From CAZFYZ01 sp964523735 (GTDB taxonomy: Bacteria; Armatimonadota; UBA5829): a DNA stretch of 46,254 nt. The stretch lies in assembly GCA_964523735.1 (NCBI GenBank), contig CAZFYZ010000017.1, forward strand, positions 1 to 46,254, read 5' to 3'. A model generated the notes under the pieces. That model saw nothing but the letters and a program-made list of their open reading frames with translations. It made no database searches and was not told the DNA's origin. A program made the translations under genes and the position numbers. Below, piece after piece: positions 24,945-33,196 of this stretch. The stretch's first letter is position 1; each line of letters opens with the position of its first letter.

Positions 24945-26459
24945 ATGCCCACTAGATTCTTTGCCACCGTCGCGCTCGCGGCGTGGCTTGCTGTCAGCGC
25001 GGGCGCGGCGGTTGTATACGTTGACGCCAGCGCGCCCGGGCCTGTCCACAATGGCGCTTCGTGGTCCACCGCATTCAGGACTATATCCGCGGGGATCAAC
25101 TCCGTCGCCTATGGCGGGGACGTTTGGATCAAGTCTGGCACTTACCGTGAGACGGTGAGAGCGAAGAGCTACGTGAACCTCTACGGGGGATTTCTGGGAC
25201 ACGAGACTTCGCCGTCTGAGCGCATCATCGGCGCATTCCCCACGGTGATCGATGCCGGATGGCAGGGAGCCGTGGTCACGGTTCCGATAGAGGCTTGGGT
25301 TGTGCTGGATGGCCTCACGGTGAGACACGGCTTGGCGAACAACGGCGGGGGGATCTTCTGCGACAAGAGCTCGAATGTGAACATACGCAACTGCCGCATC
25401 GAGAACTGCAAGGCGCTCACAACTGGCGGAGGCGTCTACTATGGCAAGTACACGCTCGGTGAGATGACGGATTGCGTGATCACAGGCTGCAGCGCGCCTA
25501 ACGGGGGCGGCGGCGTTGTGGAATACCACTCCTACCCCACATGGCAGAGGATCGTGATCGCGGGCAACACAGCCACTCAGGGAGGCGGGGGGCTCTATTG
25601 CCCGGGGCATTCCGGAGCGTATCTTGCCAACTGCACCCTGGTCGGCAATACCGCTGGAGCCACAGGCGGCGCAGCTCACGCGTTGGCTGAGGGCACCGCC
25701 ACATTCAGCCACTGCATCATATCCGGCAACTCGGCGCCATCCGGCGGTGGGTTGTATGGCGAGGGTATCGGCGCGATGCCAGTATTCAGCCATTGTGACT
25801 TCTGGCAGAACGCGAACGGCGACTGGGCTGGCAACATCCCCGCGCCCCCACAGATGGCGGCGAACTTCTTCGCTGACCCGCTCTTCATCAAGCCGGATTG
25901 TGGAGAGTATCACCTGTCACCCGGCTCGCCCTGCGCAGGAGTGGGCGCGTACCCGCTGGAACCTGTCTGCCGGATAGAACGGATCGGTGTTGCGAAAGCT
26001 CTGCTCGACGGAGCCCAAGTGCAGCTTGCGGGGAAGATCGTAAGCGGCACGGATGGCGGCACCGCGTATATCCAGGAGCCCGATCGGGCGTGCGGGATCG
26101 CAGTCAGGGGCCTCTCAGGCTGCGCTCAGGGCGATGTGATCGCATCGATCTCCGGCACTCTTTCGACGGACCCGAGCGGCGCCAGAGTCCTGGAGGCAGA
26201 CTCCGGCAGTTCGCTGATTCCGGGAGCCTACCAACCCAGGCCCCTGGCGGTTCGTCTGTCATGGCTTTCAAGCACGACTGGACGTTACGTGCGGACGTGG
26301 GGGAGGGTGACTGAGGTCTTCGACGGCGGCTTCACCATTTCGGACGGGTCAACTCCTGTTACGGTGCAGTGGTCCGGCGGCGTCTCTGCAGGCAGCTTCG
26401 TCAGATTGGAGGGGGTCTACACGATCAATGGGAGGTTTCGTACGGCAAGCGTGCGTTGA
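24945..26459 (+). CDS. Secreted right-handed beta-helix protein with OB-like C-terminal repeats
   Basis: A 504-residue protein with a Sec signal peptide (to about residue 23) and the start VVYVDASAPGPVHNGASW typical of secreted parallel beta-helix proteins. Residues about 120-310 contain repeated coils such as NNGGGIFCDKSSNVNIRNC, GGGVVEYHSYPTWQRIV and GGGLYCPGHSGAYLANCTLV. From about 340 there are two smaller beta domains (VQLAGKIVSGTDGGTAYIQE and GRYVRTWGRVTEVFDGGFTI) that resemble nucleic-acid-binding-fold modules. Such proteins usually bind or cleave polysaccharide, but catalytic residues cannot be named. AGGAG precedes the ATG. Confidence 0.8.
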   Translation: MPTRFFATVALAAWLAVSAGAAVVYVDASAPGPVHNGASWSTAFRTISAGINSVAYGGDVWIKSGTYRETVRAKSYVNLYGGFLGHETSPSERIIGAFPTVIDAGWQGAVVTVPIEAWVVLDGLTVRHGLANNGGGIFCDKSSNVNIRNCRIENCKALTTGGGVYYGKYTLGEMTDCVITGCSAPNGGGGVVEYHSYPTWQRIVIAGNTATQGGGGLYCPGHSGAYLANCTLVGNTAGATGGAAHALAEGTATFSHCIISGNSAPSGGGLYGEGIGAMPVFSHCDFWQNANGDWAGNIPAPPQMAANFFADPLFIKPDCGEYHLSPGSPCAGVGAYPLEPVCRIERIGVAKALLDGAQVQLAGKIVSGTDGGTAYIQEPDRACGIAVRGLSGCAQGDVIASISGTLSTDPSGARVLEADSGSSLIPGAYQPRPLAVRLSWLSSTTGRYVRTWGRVTEVFDGGFTISDGSTPVTVQWSGGVSAGSFVRLEGVYTINGRFRTASVR

Positions 26460-26473
26460 GGCGGATGAAGTGC

Positions 26474-26509
26474 GATGGGGAGAAACCTGCTCCGTCTCTC
26501 CCCATCCGT
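26474..26509. terminator. Hairpin after the beta-helix gene, possibly bidirectional
   Basis: GATGGGGAGA (26474-26483) and TCTCCCCATC (26497-26506) form a perfect 10-bp stem, 15 bases past the stop at 26459. The following CGTCTTT is only a weak T-run, so termination is probable but not certain. It also lies just past the end of the small minus-strand gene at 26534. Confidence 0.5.
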
Positions 26510-26533
26510 CTTTACAGACCGGTCTGCCTGGTA

Positions 26534-26701
26534 TCAGGCTGCCTTTTCCGCCGCCACTTTCTCGCGCAAACGTTGTGCGTCATCGTCCTTCGGGGGCTCT
26601 TTGCAGCTCGAAAGCCTGGAGAGCACCTGAACAAACGTGTCGCGGTCTGTCGCCCGGTTCGTGGACTCGCGGAAGAGGCTCTGCAGAGTGCGACTAGCCA
26701 T
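26534..26701 (-). CDS. Small charged protein, 55 residues
   Basis: A short open frame on the minus strand starting MASRTLQSLFRESTNRATDR, continuing through VQVLSRLSSC and ending REKVAAEKAA. Composition is polar and helical with no repeats. A ribosome site GGAGGGAG lies 9-12 bases before the ATG. It sits downstream of the kinase gene on the same strand, 169 bases away, with no clear promoter of its own. The intervening 26702-26869 shows only repeat-like sequence (GGGGCCCCGAAGCAAGTTCAG). The family is unknown; the ribosome site and codon composition make a real gene plausible. Confidence 0.5.
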   Translation of the reverse strand: MASRTLQSLFRESTNRATDRDTFVQVLSRLSSCKEPPKDDDAQRLREKVAAEKAA

Positions 26702-26869
26702 TTCTGCTCACTCCCTCCGGTAGGCGGAACCGGTAAACACTTATTTAGACCCCGTATCCAGCTCAACTGTTCCCTCGCCGTTACAGGAATTATCAGAAAA
26801 TCTGCAGTGGCTGAGCTGGGGCCCCGAAGCAAGTTCAGGGTGACGACAGAGCTAACCGGCGCGTCCTAC

Positions 26870-28447
26870 CTACTCGGCGCCTGAAGAGTAGGAGACTGGA
26901 GTCGGAGTGATCAAGCGGTGGCGAGCGGCGATGGAGGAAAGCGAGAGGAGACGGCGGGAGATCGCGGCGTCGGGCTCACTGCCGTCGCACGAGGTCGCGC
27001 TGCCGAGCATAGCCGCGCCAAGGAGGGAAGCGTGAGTGAATGAGGTCACGTATGCCTGCTTGCCCGTGACATGCTGCGTAATGTGGTTCCAGAGCTGATT
27101 GCGCGTTGGTCCCCCGGCCATCAGCAGGCGGCTTGGGTGGACGCTGTATCGCGACTCCATCGACTCGATCGCCAGACGAAGACGTTTGGACGTCCCCTCC
27201 ATCGCTGCCAAAGCGATGTCACCGAGGTCGTGCGACTCCAGCAGGCCACTGATCGAACCCGTGGCGCCAGCGTCCCAATCGGGGGCTCGCTCACCACCGA
27301 GGGCGGTATCAAAGACCAACGGCTCGACCTCAGGGTGTCCTGCACGGCGTTCGAGAGCGGCTGAGGCAAGCTTCTCCAGCTCGGGATCCCCGTTCGGGTC
27401 GGGGCCAGAATATCGCAGCCGGCGCACCCAGTCCCACACCCGTCCGCTCCGGAGCGTCGGGGCAACCACGCACCAGGGGGAATCCACGGCGCCGGTCACT
27501 GTCGGTAGAGGGTACTGAAGAACAGTCTCCCGAGGACCGGTGCGAGTCCTGGGAGCATCAACGATTATCAGCGGCGAATCGCTCGAGCCCCTAACGTTCA
27601 GAACGGTGTCTACATCCGGCAGAAGCGCCAACGCTGCAAGCGGGCTATCTCCCGCGCCGATCGAAACAGACTTCAAGCGCGGCAGGCCAAGCAGTCCGCC
27701 GACGGCAGGCAGCGCCGAGCCCGGCACAACATTCCGCCACGATGGTTCTGCGCGAGGCAGCAGATTCCGCAATCGCTCAATCTCCAGCCCAGGCAAGGCC
27801 GCTTCGAGCAGCTCCACCACTCCCGGAGGCAGCAGCTCAGCCGTTCGACCATCATAGAGCCCGCCGATCAGAGTCTCGGTGAAATCGGAGAAGAGGTCGC
27901 GCGGGTCCGCGGGATGTCCGGCAGCACGCAGAAGCTCGTTGGCGAACGCTGTATTGGGAGGAACAAGCGCGGACACGTCCTCCAGCCGCAGGCGCCGCGA
28001 CTGGACGAGGCTCACAAGGCCGATGGCCATGTTGCCGGGCCACATCCGGCTCAGTGTCTCTGACTCCGCACCCGCAAGCAGTCGCTCGAACTCGCCGGAG
28101 CAAACGCCGCAGTCATCGGTGTTGTCGTAGAGGCTGACCAGCCCTGGATCAGCAGTCCCATCGTGGCCGATGGAGAAGATTCCGGGGAACGTCGTGCTGA
28201 TGCCGATGCCTCGCGCAGACTCCGCTTCAGGAGCCATCTCCTTGAGATCGGCAATACACTCTCGCACGAACTGCAGCCAGACGACCGGGTTCTTGCGGTC
28301 AGGTTCGGCCACGCAAGGGCGCGACGCAATGCAATCGGAGATCACGATCTCACGAGGCGATCCATCGGCATCGACCACCCCCAAAGTGGTCGCGGTGATC
28401 GTCTGTGTCGATATGTCGATCCCGATCGAGTGCGTGATCTCAGGCAT
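26870..28447 (-). CDS. FGGY-family carbohydrate kinase
   Basis: A 525-residue sugar kinase of the FGGY (xylulokinase/gluconokinase/glycerol kinase) superfamily. Visible motifs are the N-terminal nucleotide loop HSIGIDISTQTITATTLG, the middle VSIGAGDSPLAALALLPD, which replaces the usual GxGD segment, and the C-terminal LLMAGGPTRNQLWNHITQHV with ASLLGAAMLGS. Substrate cannot be assigned. The ATG at 28447 lies seven bases after the stop of the transporter gene (TGATGAACTGATG), so the two are one operon and the kinase falls under the manganese riboswitch. Such coupling is unusual for a sugar kinase. Confidence 0.88.
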   Translation of the reverse strand: MPEITHSIGIDISTQTITATTLGVVDADGSPREIVISDCIASRPCVAEPDRKNPVVWLQFVRECIADLKEMAPEAESARGIGISTTFPGIFSIGHDGTADPGLVSLYDNTDDCGVCSGEFERLLAGAESETLSRMWPGNMAIGLVSLVQSRRLRLEDVSALVPPNTAFANELLRAAGHPADPRDLFSDFTETLIGGLYDGRTAELLPPGVVELLEAALPGLEIERLRNLLPRAEPSWRNVVPGSALPAVGGLLGLPRLKSVSIGAGDSPLAALALLPDVDTVLNVRGSSDSPLIIVDAPRTRTGPRETVLQYPLPTVTGAVDSPWCVVAPTLRSGRVWDWVRRLRYSGPDPNGDPELEKLASAALERRAGHPEVEPLVFDTALGGERAPDWDAGATGSISGLLESHDLGDIALAAMEGTSKRLRLAIESMESRYSVHPSRLLMAGGPTRNQLWNHITQHVTGKQAYVTSFTHASLLGAAMLGSATSCDGSEPDAAISRRLLSLSSIAARHRLITPTPVSYSSGAE

Positions 28448-28454
28448 CAGTTCA

Positions 28455-29417
28455 TCAGTGCGTCTTGACGGCGAACACCATCGCGGCAACGTAGCAGCCG
28501 ATTAGCATGTAGCCCTGCCACTTGTGCAGCCGGCCGTTGATCAGAAGCGCGGATACCCCAACGGTGAATACCGTCATCAAAACGAACGTCGTGCTCAGTA
28601 GGCCCGGGACCGCACATTGGCCGGTGTTGGCGCAGGCCACGAAAGGGATAATCCCCAGAAGCAGGCTGTTGTGGTTGACTTTCGAGCCCAGGAAATTACA
28701 GACTGAAAGCTCCGCAGCGTTGCTGTCTCGCAAGACTGTGATGTAAGCGGCGAGTTTCTCGGGCATCTCCGAGGCAATCGGCCCGAGTATCACGGCGATG
28801 ACGACCGGGCTGATGCTGAACATCTCCGCGATGTGGATCATCGAGTCCACGAATGGTTCCGAACTGACGAATACGATGGCGCCGGCGAAGACGATCTCGG
28901 CCCAGGCGATCGCCATTTGCCTGCGGGAGACATGCTTGGTCTGCTGGTGGTGTTTCTTGCTGCCACGAATCACTTGGAACATGTAGCCGCCGAGCAGGAG
29001 GGCGAGGATGATTCCCTCGAACACGCTGAGGCGGTCGTTGCTCCAGACGAAGACGAAGGCTACCGCGCCGGTGATCAGCAGGTAGGCGGCATCGATCCGG
29101 GTAGCCTTAGAGAGCTGGACATGGTCGACCTTGTTCTTGCCCAGGCGTGAGGTCGCCAGGACAATCACCAGACCGTAGCCCAGCGTGATCAGCAGCACGC
29201 AGGCACCGACCGCGGAGCCGATGGCCATCGCATACTGGTGCTTCATCGCAGCCCAGAAGACGAATGCGTATTCGGGCAGCGTCGTCACGAGCGCTAGAAC
29301 AATGCTCCCGACGATGTTACGGCCCCACTTCTCGGCCATTCGCTCGGCCCCGTGGCTGAGCATGTAAGCGGCTACCACGATAACCGCCAGTAGACCGCAG
29401 AACTCAAGAATCGCCAT
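28455..29417 (-). CDS. CaCA-family cation exchanger-like membrane protein
   Basis: A 320-residue integral membrane protein with about ten hydrophobic helices and the two alpha repeats of the Ca2+:cation antiporter superfamily. Repeat 1 has ALVTTLPEYAFVFWAAM followed by AIGSAVGACVLLITLG; repeat 2 has VILGPIASEMPEKLAAYI followed by VCNFLGSKVNHNSLLLG. The usual acidic residue after Pro is kept in both (PEY, PEK). The ATG at 29417 has GGAGAG upstream. The leader carries a yybP-ykoY Mn2+ riboswitch, which strongly suggests metal export, possibly of manganese, rather than calcium. Confidence 0.88.
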   Translation of the reverse strand: MAILEFCGLLAVIVVAAYMLSHGAERMAEKWGRNIVGSIVLALVTTLPEYAFVFWAAMKHQYAMAIGSAVGACVLLITLGYGLVIVLATSRLGKNKVDHVQLSKATRIDAAYLLITGAVAFVFVWSNDRLSVFEGIILALLLGGYMFQVIRGSKKHHQQTKHVSRRQMAIAWAEIVFAGAIVFVSSEPFVDSMIHIAEMFSISPVVIAVILGPIASEMPEKLAAYITVLRDSNAAELSVCNFLGSKVNHNSLLLGIIPFVACANTGQCAVPGLLSTTFVLMTVFTVGVSALLINGRLHKWQGYMLIGCYVAAMVFAVKTH

Positions 29418-29464
29418 CAATCACTCTCCATTGCGTTAGCCCGGGTTCTTAATCGGCTAGCATC

Positions 29465-29502
29465 AAAAAAGACCCTTGTCCCGCGTTGAGGACAAAGGTC
29501 TT
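29465..29502 (-). terminator. Intrinsic terminator forming the riboswitch expression platform
   Basis: On the minus strand AAGACCTTTGTCC pairs with GGGACAAGGGTCTT followed by TTTT. Its left arm contains the 3' strand of the aptamer P1 stem (CCTTTG), so aptamer folding and terminator folding exclude each other. Binding of Mn2+ would favour read-through into the transporter. Confidence 0.85.
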
Positions 29503-29613
29503 GCATTGCGGAAATATCCCGCAGGACGGGCCAGCCCCACGCGCTCGGCCGCGGGACAGGATGTTGACTCCGTCCGTCCCGCCTCGTCGACGGGCTGCTA
29601 CTCCCCTTTGACA
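29491..29613 (-). promoter_or_regulatory. yybP-ykoY manganese riboswitch
   Basis: On the minus strand the leader begins TCAAAGGGGAGTAGC and ends GCAAGACCTTTG, the two conserved docking loops of the yybP-ykoY class, with P1 formed by CAAAGG (29605-29610) and CCTTTG (29493-29498). Between them lie GC-rich helices (GGCGGGACGG, CCTGTCCCGC, GCCCGTCCTGCGGG). The class is known to bind Mn2+ and to control exporters and related membrane proteins. Together with the overlapping terminator it predicts an ON switch. Confidence 0.9.
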
Positions 29614-29631
29614 GGTAGATCCTACGCGCAA

Positions 29632-29660
29632 ACTATACCACAGCGTTGGCTGCCGCGCAA
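29632..29660 (-). promoter_or_regulatory. Promoter of the riboswitch operon
   Basis: On the minus strand TTGCGC (29660-29655) and TATAGT (29637-29632) have a 17-base spacer, placing transcription start about 12 bases before the aptamer. Confidence 0.75.
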
Positions 29661-29717
29661 GCGACTCTGCCCGGAAGGAGCGTCAGGCCGTGCTGCTTAA
29701 GCCATTAGAGGGTGACA

Positions 29718-30488
29718 ATGCATTTCGAAGCTTGGCAATGGGTATTGGGCGTCGCCGCGGCGCTGATGATCGGGACATCCAAGACGGGTGTGCCGGGACT
29801 GGGGATACTGATCGTTCCTATGCTGGCGACGGCCTTTGGCGGGCGACTGTCGGTCGGCGTGATGCTGCCGATGCTGATAGTGGGCGACATCTTTGCTGTT
29901 ACGTGGTACAGACGCCACACGCAGTGGGACAAGCTCGTGGGACTGCTGCCCTGGGTAGTTGTCGGGATGGCGGCGGGCACGTTCGTGCTCTGGCTGACCG
30001 GCGGAGCGTCCCGCAGCAAGGACTATACCGACCTCATAATCGGCTGCCTGGTGCTTGCGATGGTCGCACTGCATTTGCTGCGGGGAAAGCTGGGCGACAG
30101 TTTCGCTCCCACATCCTCGATCGGCGTCGCCGGAACCGGAGTGGCGGCGGGATTCGCGACCACTGTCTCCAACGCGGCCGGACCTGTCATGCAGATGTAC
30201 TTCACTGCGCACAAACTGCCAAAGCACCAGTTTATGGGCACGACAGCGTGGTATTTCTGCATCGTCAATATGAGCAAGTTCCCGATCTACGTGGTGATGA
30301 GCCGGTTGTTCCCGACCAAGCCGCTGGTAACGACGTCCTCTCTCACGCTCAACCTCGTCGTTCTGCCCGCGATCATCGCGGGTGTCTACTTCGGCAGATG
30401 GCTCCTCCCACGCATCCCCCAGAAGACCTTCGAGCGCGTAGTGATCGCCCTGGCGACTGTTGGGGCTGTGAAGATGATCGCGGGGTAG
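29718..30488 (+). CDS. TauE/SafE-family anion exporter-like membrane protein
   Basis: A 256-residue membrane protein with about eight hydrophobic helices of the TauE/SafE (DUF81) family, which moves sulfite, sulfoacetate or related anions. The signature MIGTSKTGVPGLGILIVPML near the N-terminus and its second-half counterpart GVAAGFATTVSNAAGPVMQM show the family's internal repeat. AGAGGG lies six bases before the ATG at 29718; a GTG at 29712 would overlap that site. It is transcribed away from the riboswitch operon. The transported ion is not known. Confidence 0.85.
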   Translation: MHFEAWQWVLGVAAALMIGTSKTGVPGLGILIVPMLATAFGGRLSVGVMLPMLIVGDIFAVTWYRRHTQWDKLVGLLPWVVVGMAAGTFVLWLTGGASRSKDYTDLIIGCLVLAMVALHLLRGKLGDSFAPTSSIGVAGTGVAAGFATTVSNAAGPVMQMYFTAHKLPKHQFMGTTAWYFCIVNMSKFPIYVVMSRLFPTKPLVTTSSLTLNLVVLPAIIAGVYFGRWLLPRIPQKTFERVVIALATVGAVKMIAG

Positions 30489-30525
30489 ATGGAACACGCT
30501 CCCTCGCGGAGTCGTCACTCCGATC

Positions 30526-31329
30526 ATGAAGCAGACGTCATCTTTCCGCTCCAAGATTCGGCGCGGCCAGCCGCTCAGCGCAAGGGTCAGGTGCTGGCTG
30601 CTCTTCGGGCTGCTGTTGGCGGCGTGCGCAGTGGCTTACTATCGGGCGGTGATCACGACTCCGGTCAGGACACTCTTCGTGGTAACCATCGCCGCAATGC
30701 TCCTGTTCGGCTTCCTGCGCCTGCGCTGCCTGATGGGAGGCACGGCTCGTGCGCTCATCGTAGTGGCTGTATTGGTGGCGCTACTTGCTGGCTGGGGAGC
30801 GATCGCGGGAAGGCCTCCTGATCGGGCCAAACTCAGGGACACTTACGTGCGCCGGCTTCGGTCGTTAGAGGGCGCTCGCTACTTTTGGGGCGGGGAGACT
30901 GGACGGCGGATCGATTGCTCCGGCTTGGCGCGGGTCGCGTTCTGGCAGACGATGGTGGAGGAAGGCATCCGGCGAGGGAATCCACGGCTTCTGGGTCCAA
31001 TGCTCTGGCGGTTCTGGTGGCGTGACATGAGCGCGAAGGACATGCTCAATGGCTCCTATGGTTACACTCACGTAATTGGTCGTGCCGAGAAGCTCTCCGG
31101 CTGCGACACATCCCGTCTCCTGCCGGGTGATCTTGCCGTCGCCGAAAGTGGCGTCCACGTGCTCATCTACGTCGGCGGCAACCGCTGGATCGAGGCCAGC
31201 CCAGACGATCAGCGCGTCGTAACCAACGAAGCCTACGCCCGCAACGGCAGAGGGTGGTTCAACGTGAAGGTGACGTTTGTAAGGTGGTGGGTGCTGGATG
31301 AGCAGACAAGGAACAAGCCGCATTCCTGA
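30526..31329 (+). CDS. Membrane-anchored NlpC/P60-like cysteine peptidase
   Basis: A 267-residue protein with three hydrophobic segments (about 23-40, 48-64, 76-92) followed by an NlpC/P60 domain. The catalytic cysteine is C131 in RYFWGGETGRRIDCSGLARV and the histidine H211 in LLPGDLAVAESGVHVLIYVG. The family cleaves peptide cross-links of peptidoglycan. Here the domain is interrupted by about 60 extra residues between the two motifs. Membrane tethering instead of SH3 wall-binding domains is less common. The ATG has no clear ribosome site; GGAG is 13 bases away. Confidence 0.75.
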   Translation: MKQTSSFRSKIRRGQPLSARVRCWLLFGLLLAACAVAYYRAVITTPVRTLFVVTIAAMLLFGFLRLRCLMGGTARALIVVAVLVALLAGWGAIAGRPPDRAKLRDTYVRRLRSLEGARYFWGGETGRRIDCSGLARVAFWQTMVEEGIRRGNPRLLGPMLWRFWWRDMSAKDMLNGSYGYTHVIGRAEKLSGCDTSRLLPGDLAVAESGVHVLIYVGGNRWIEASPDDQRVVTNEAYARNGRGWFNVKVTFVRWWVLDEQTRNKPHS

Positions 31330-31343
31330 CTCGTCTGATTAGC

Positions 31344-32210
31344 ATGCCTGCCAAGTCACCCTGGCTAGTCCGCTTGTGCCCACTCTTCGCCGGGCTCGTA
31401 CTGAGTCTTGGTACAGGATTCCTCACACTTAGAGCCGGGGGGCATGGTGATGACGGCGACGCACGTGGGATCGCCGCGTTTCGCGGAACTGCGACCGCAA
31501 TAGCATCAGAGCTGCACCGATTCCGTCAGACCTACGGCAGGTACCCGAGTAACGACGAAGGGCTCTTCCCTATCCTGAGCACCATCGCGCCGATGGCTGA
31601 GCATGATCGCAGCCACGGTGGCCCGCTCGCCCGTTGCAGGGTGACCAAGAGCGGACCTCTGGCGTGGTGGGGCGACCCTATCATCTACGAGAACACTGGC
31701 AACTGGCCTGAGGGAAAGGGCACTATCCGCGAACCACACGTGCCGGACCGGGCCATCTACGTCCACCGCGTTGACGGCGGCATACGGCTGTGGTCGGTCG
31801 GGGCCAAGATGGCTGCAAGGAGGGAGGCGAAGAGGAAGCTGATTAACACTTCGGTGGACCTAGCAACTCTCATCCTCTGTTCTGTTCTGATCTTCGTGTA
31901 CGTTCGGGGCGCTCTTCGCCAGATACAAGATGAGCCCTGGAAGATCAGAGCTCATCAGGCTGTGTCTTCCGGCCTTGTCGCCGTTCTGGTTGCACTCGGC
32001 ATCGGCGGAATCTGCGCAAGCATGTTGTTTCCCTTGGGATGCTGGTGCCCCGGCTCGCCAGTCAAGCGGACTCCCGAACTCGAGACACAGTACATAGCTG
32101 TTATGAGAGCATACCGGGACCACGGCGCAATCAGCAGTGCAACCCTCGCTTCCATTGAGCAAAGGCTCAAGCTCGATGGCAGAGGCAACCAGCGCCTGCG
32201 CAGCCACTGA
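31344..32210 (+). CDS. Membrane protein with a GspG-like domain
   Basis: A 288-residue protein. An N-terminal helix (about 8-30) is followed by ASELHRFRQTYGRYPSNDEG, then LAWWGDPIIYENTG and IRLWSVGA, the order of conserved stations in the major pseudopilin GspG. Instead of ending there it has two more membrane helices (about 168-185 and 208-232). It lacks a prepilin peptidase site (no KGFTLIE), so it is not a true pseudopilin. Its stop codon abuts the stop of trpS with no base between them (TGA/TCA). Function unknown. Confidence 0.65.
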   Translation: MPAKSPWLVRLCPLFAGLVLSLGTGFLTLRAGGHGDDGDARGIAAFRGTATAIASELHRFRQTYGRYPSNDEGLFPILSTIAPMAEHDRSHGGPLARCRVTKSGPLAWWGDPIIYENTGNWPEGKGTIREPHVPDRAIYVHRVDGGIRLWSVGAKMAARREAKRKLINTSVDLATLILCSVLIFVYVRGALRQIQDEPWKIRAHQAVSSGLVAVLVALGIGGICASMLFPLGCWCPGSPVKRTPELETQYIAVMRAYRDHGAISSATLASIEQRLKLDGRGNQRLRSH

Positions 32211-33185
32211 TCAGCTAGTCAGCCCCATCGCTTTCCGCACTTCGGCTATCGTCTCCTCCGCCACTCGCCGAGCCTTGTCAGCCCCCTCGGCAAGGATGGC
32301 GGCAACCCTCTCAGGCTGCGCGAGAAGCTCCGCCCGGCGCTCCCGGATCGGGGCGAGGCGGTCGTTGAGGAAGGTCGCGAGGCGCATCTTGCATTCGACG
32401 CAGCCGATCAGGCCGGCCTCGCAGTCGTGGTGCATCTCTTCGTGACCGTAGGCTTTCTGCATTGCGTAGACCGCGCAGCCCTCAGGGTGGCCGGGGTCGG
32501 TCTTGCGGAGCTTGGTGGGGTCGGTGTACATAGTGCGGACCTTGGCGATAGTCTCGTCCGGCGAGTCGGCGATGTAGATCGCGTTGCCGTAGCTTTTGGA
32601 CATCTTGCGGCCGTCCAGCCCAGGCATGATCGGATACTGAGTCAGCAGCGCCTTGCAGTCGGGGAATATGTCGCCATAGAGGTAGTTGAAGCGGCGGCCG
32701 ATCTCTCGCGCAAGCTCCAGATGCGGGAGCTGGTCCTGGCCGACGGGGACGGCGTTGGCCTTGTAGAGCAGGATATCCGCCGCCTGCAGGACCGGATAAC
32801 CCAGGAGGCCGTAGCTCGCGGAGCCGATCTTGAGCTCCTCCTGCTTCTCCTTGTACGTGGGCACGCGCTCGAGCCAGGAGACTGGCGTGATCATCGAGAG
32901 CAGCAGATGCAGCTCGGAGTGTTCTTTGACGTGGGACTGAACAAAGACCGCGCACTTGGCGGGGTCGAGCCCGACGGCCAGGAAATCGACCGCGAGTTCG
33001 CGCGTGTAGTCCTTGATCAGCTCGGTCTTGTCGTAGAGGGTCGTGAGCGCGTGCCAGTCCACAATCACGTAGAACGCTTCATACTCATCCTGCAGCCTCA
33101 CCCAGTTCGCCAGCGCCCCCTCCAGGTTGCCCAGATGGAGGGGGCCGGTCGGCTGCATTCCTGAGAGAAGCCTGGGTCTTGGCAC
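32211..33185 (-). CDS. trpS: Tryptophanyl-tRNA synthetase
   Basis: TrpS charges tRNA-Trp with tryptophan. The 324-residue class I enzyme has the HIGH-type motif PTGPLHLGNLEGA (12-24), the KMSKS loop at 194-198 in GLDGRKMSKSYGNAI, and DILLYKANAVPVGQDQLPHL in the active site. The GTG start has GGAG seven bases upstream. The gene follows the site-2 protease-like gene by 11 bases, an order common in Firmicutes. Convergence with the upstream plus-strand gene leaves no space for separate terminators. Confidence 0.96.
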   Translation of the reverse strand: MPRPRLLSGMQPTGPLHLGNLEGALANWVRLQDEYEAFYVIVDWHALTTLYDKTELIKDYTRELAVDFLAVGLDPAKCAVFVQSHVKEHSELHLLLSMITPVSWLERVPTYKEKQEELKIGSASYGLLGYPVLQAADILLYKANAVPVGQDQLPHLELAREIGRRFNYLYGDIFPDCKALLTQYPIMPGLDGRKMSKSYGNAIYIADSPDETIAKVRTMYTDPTKLRKTDPGHPEGCAVYAMQKAYGHEEMHHDCEAGLIGCVECKMRLATFLNDRLAPIRERRAELLAQPERVAAILAEGADKARRVAEETIAEVRKAMGLTS

Positions 33186-33196
33186 TAGGACGCTCC

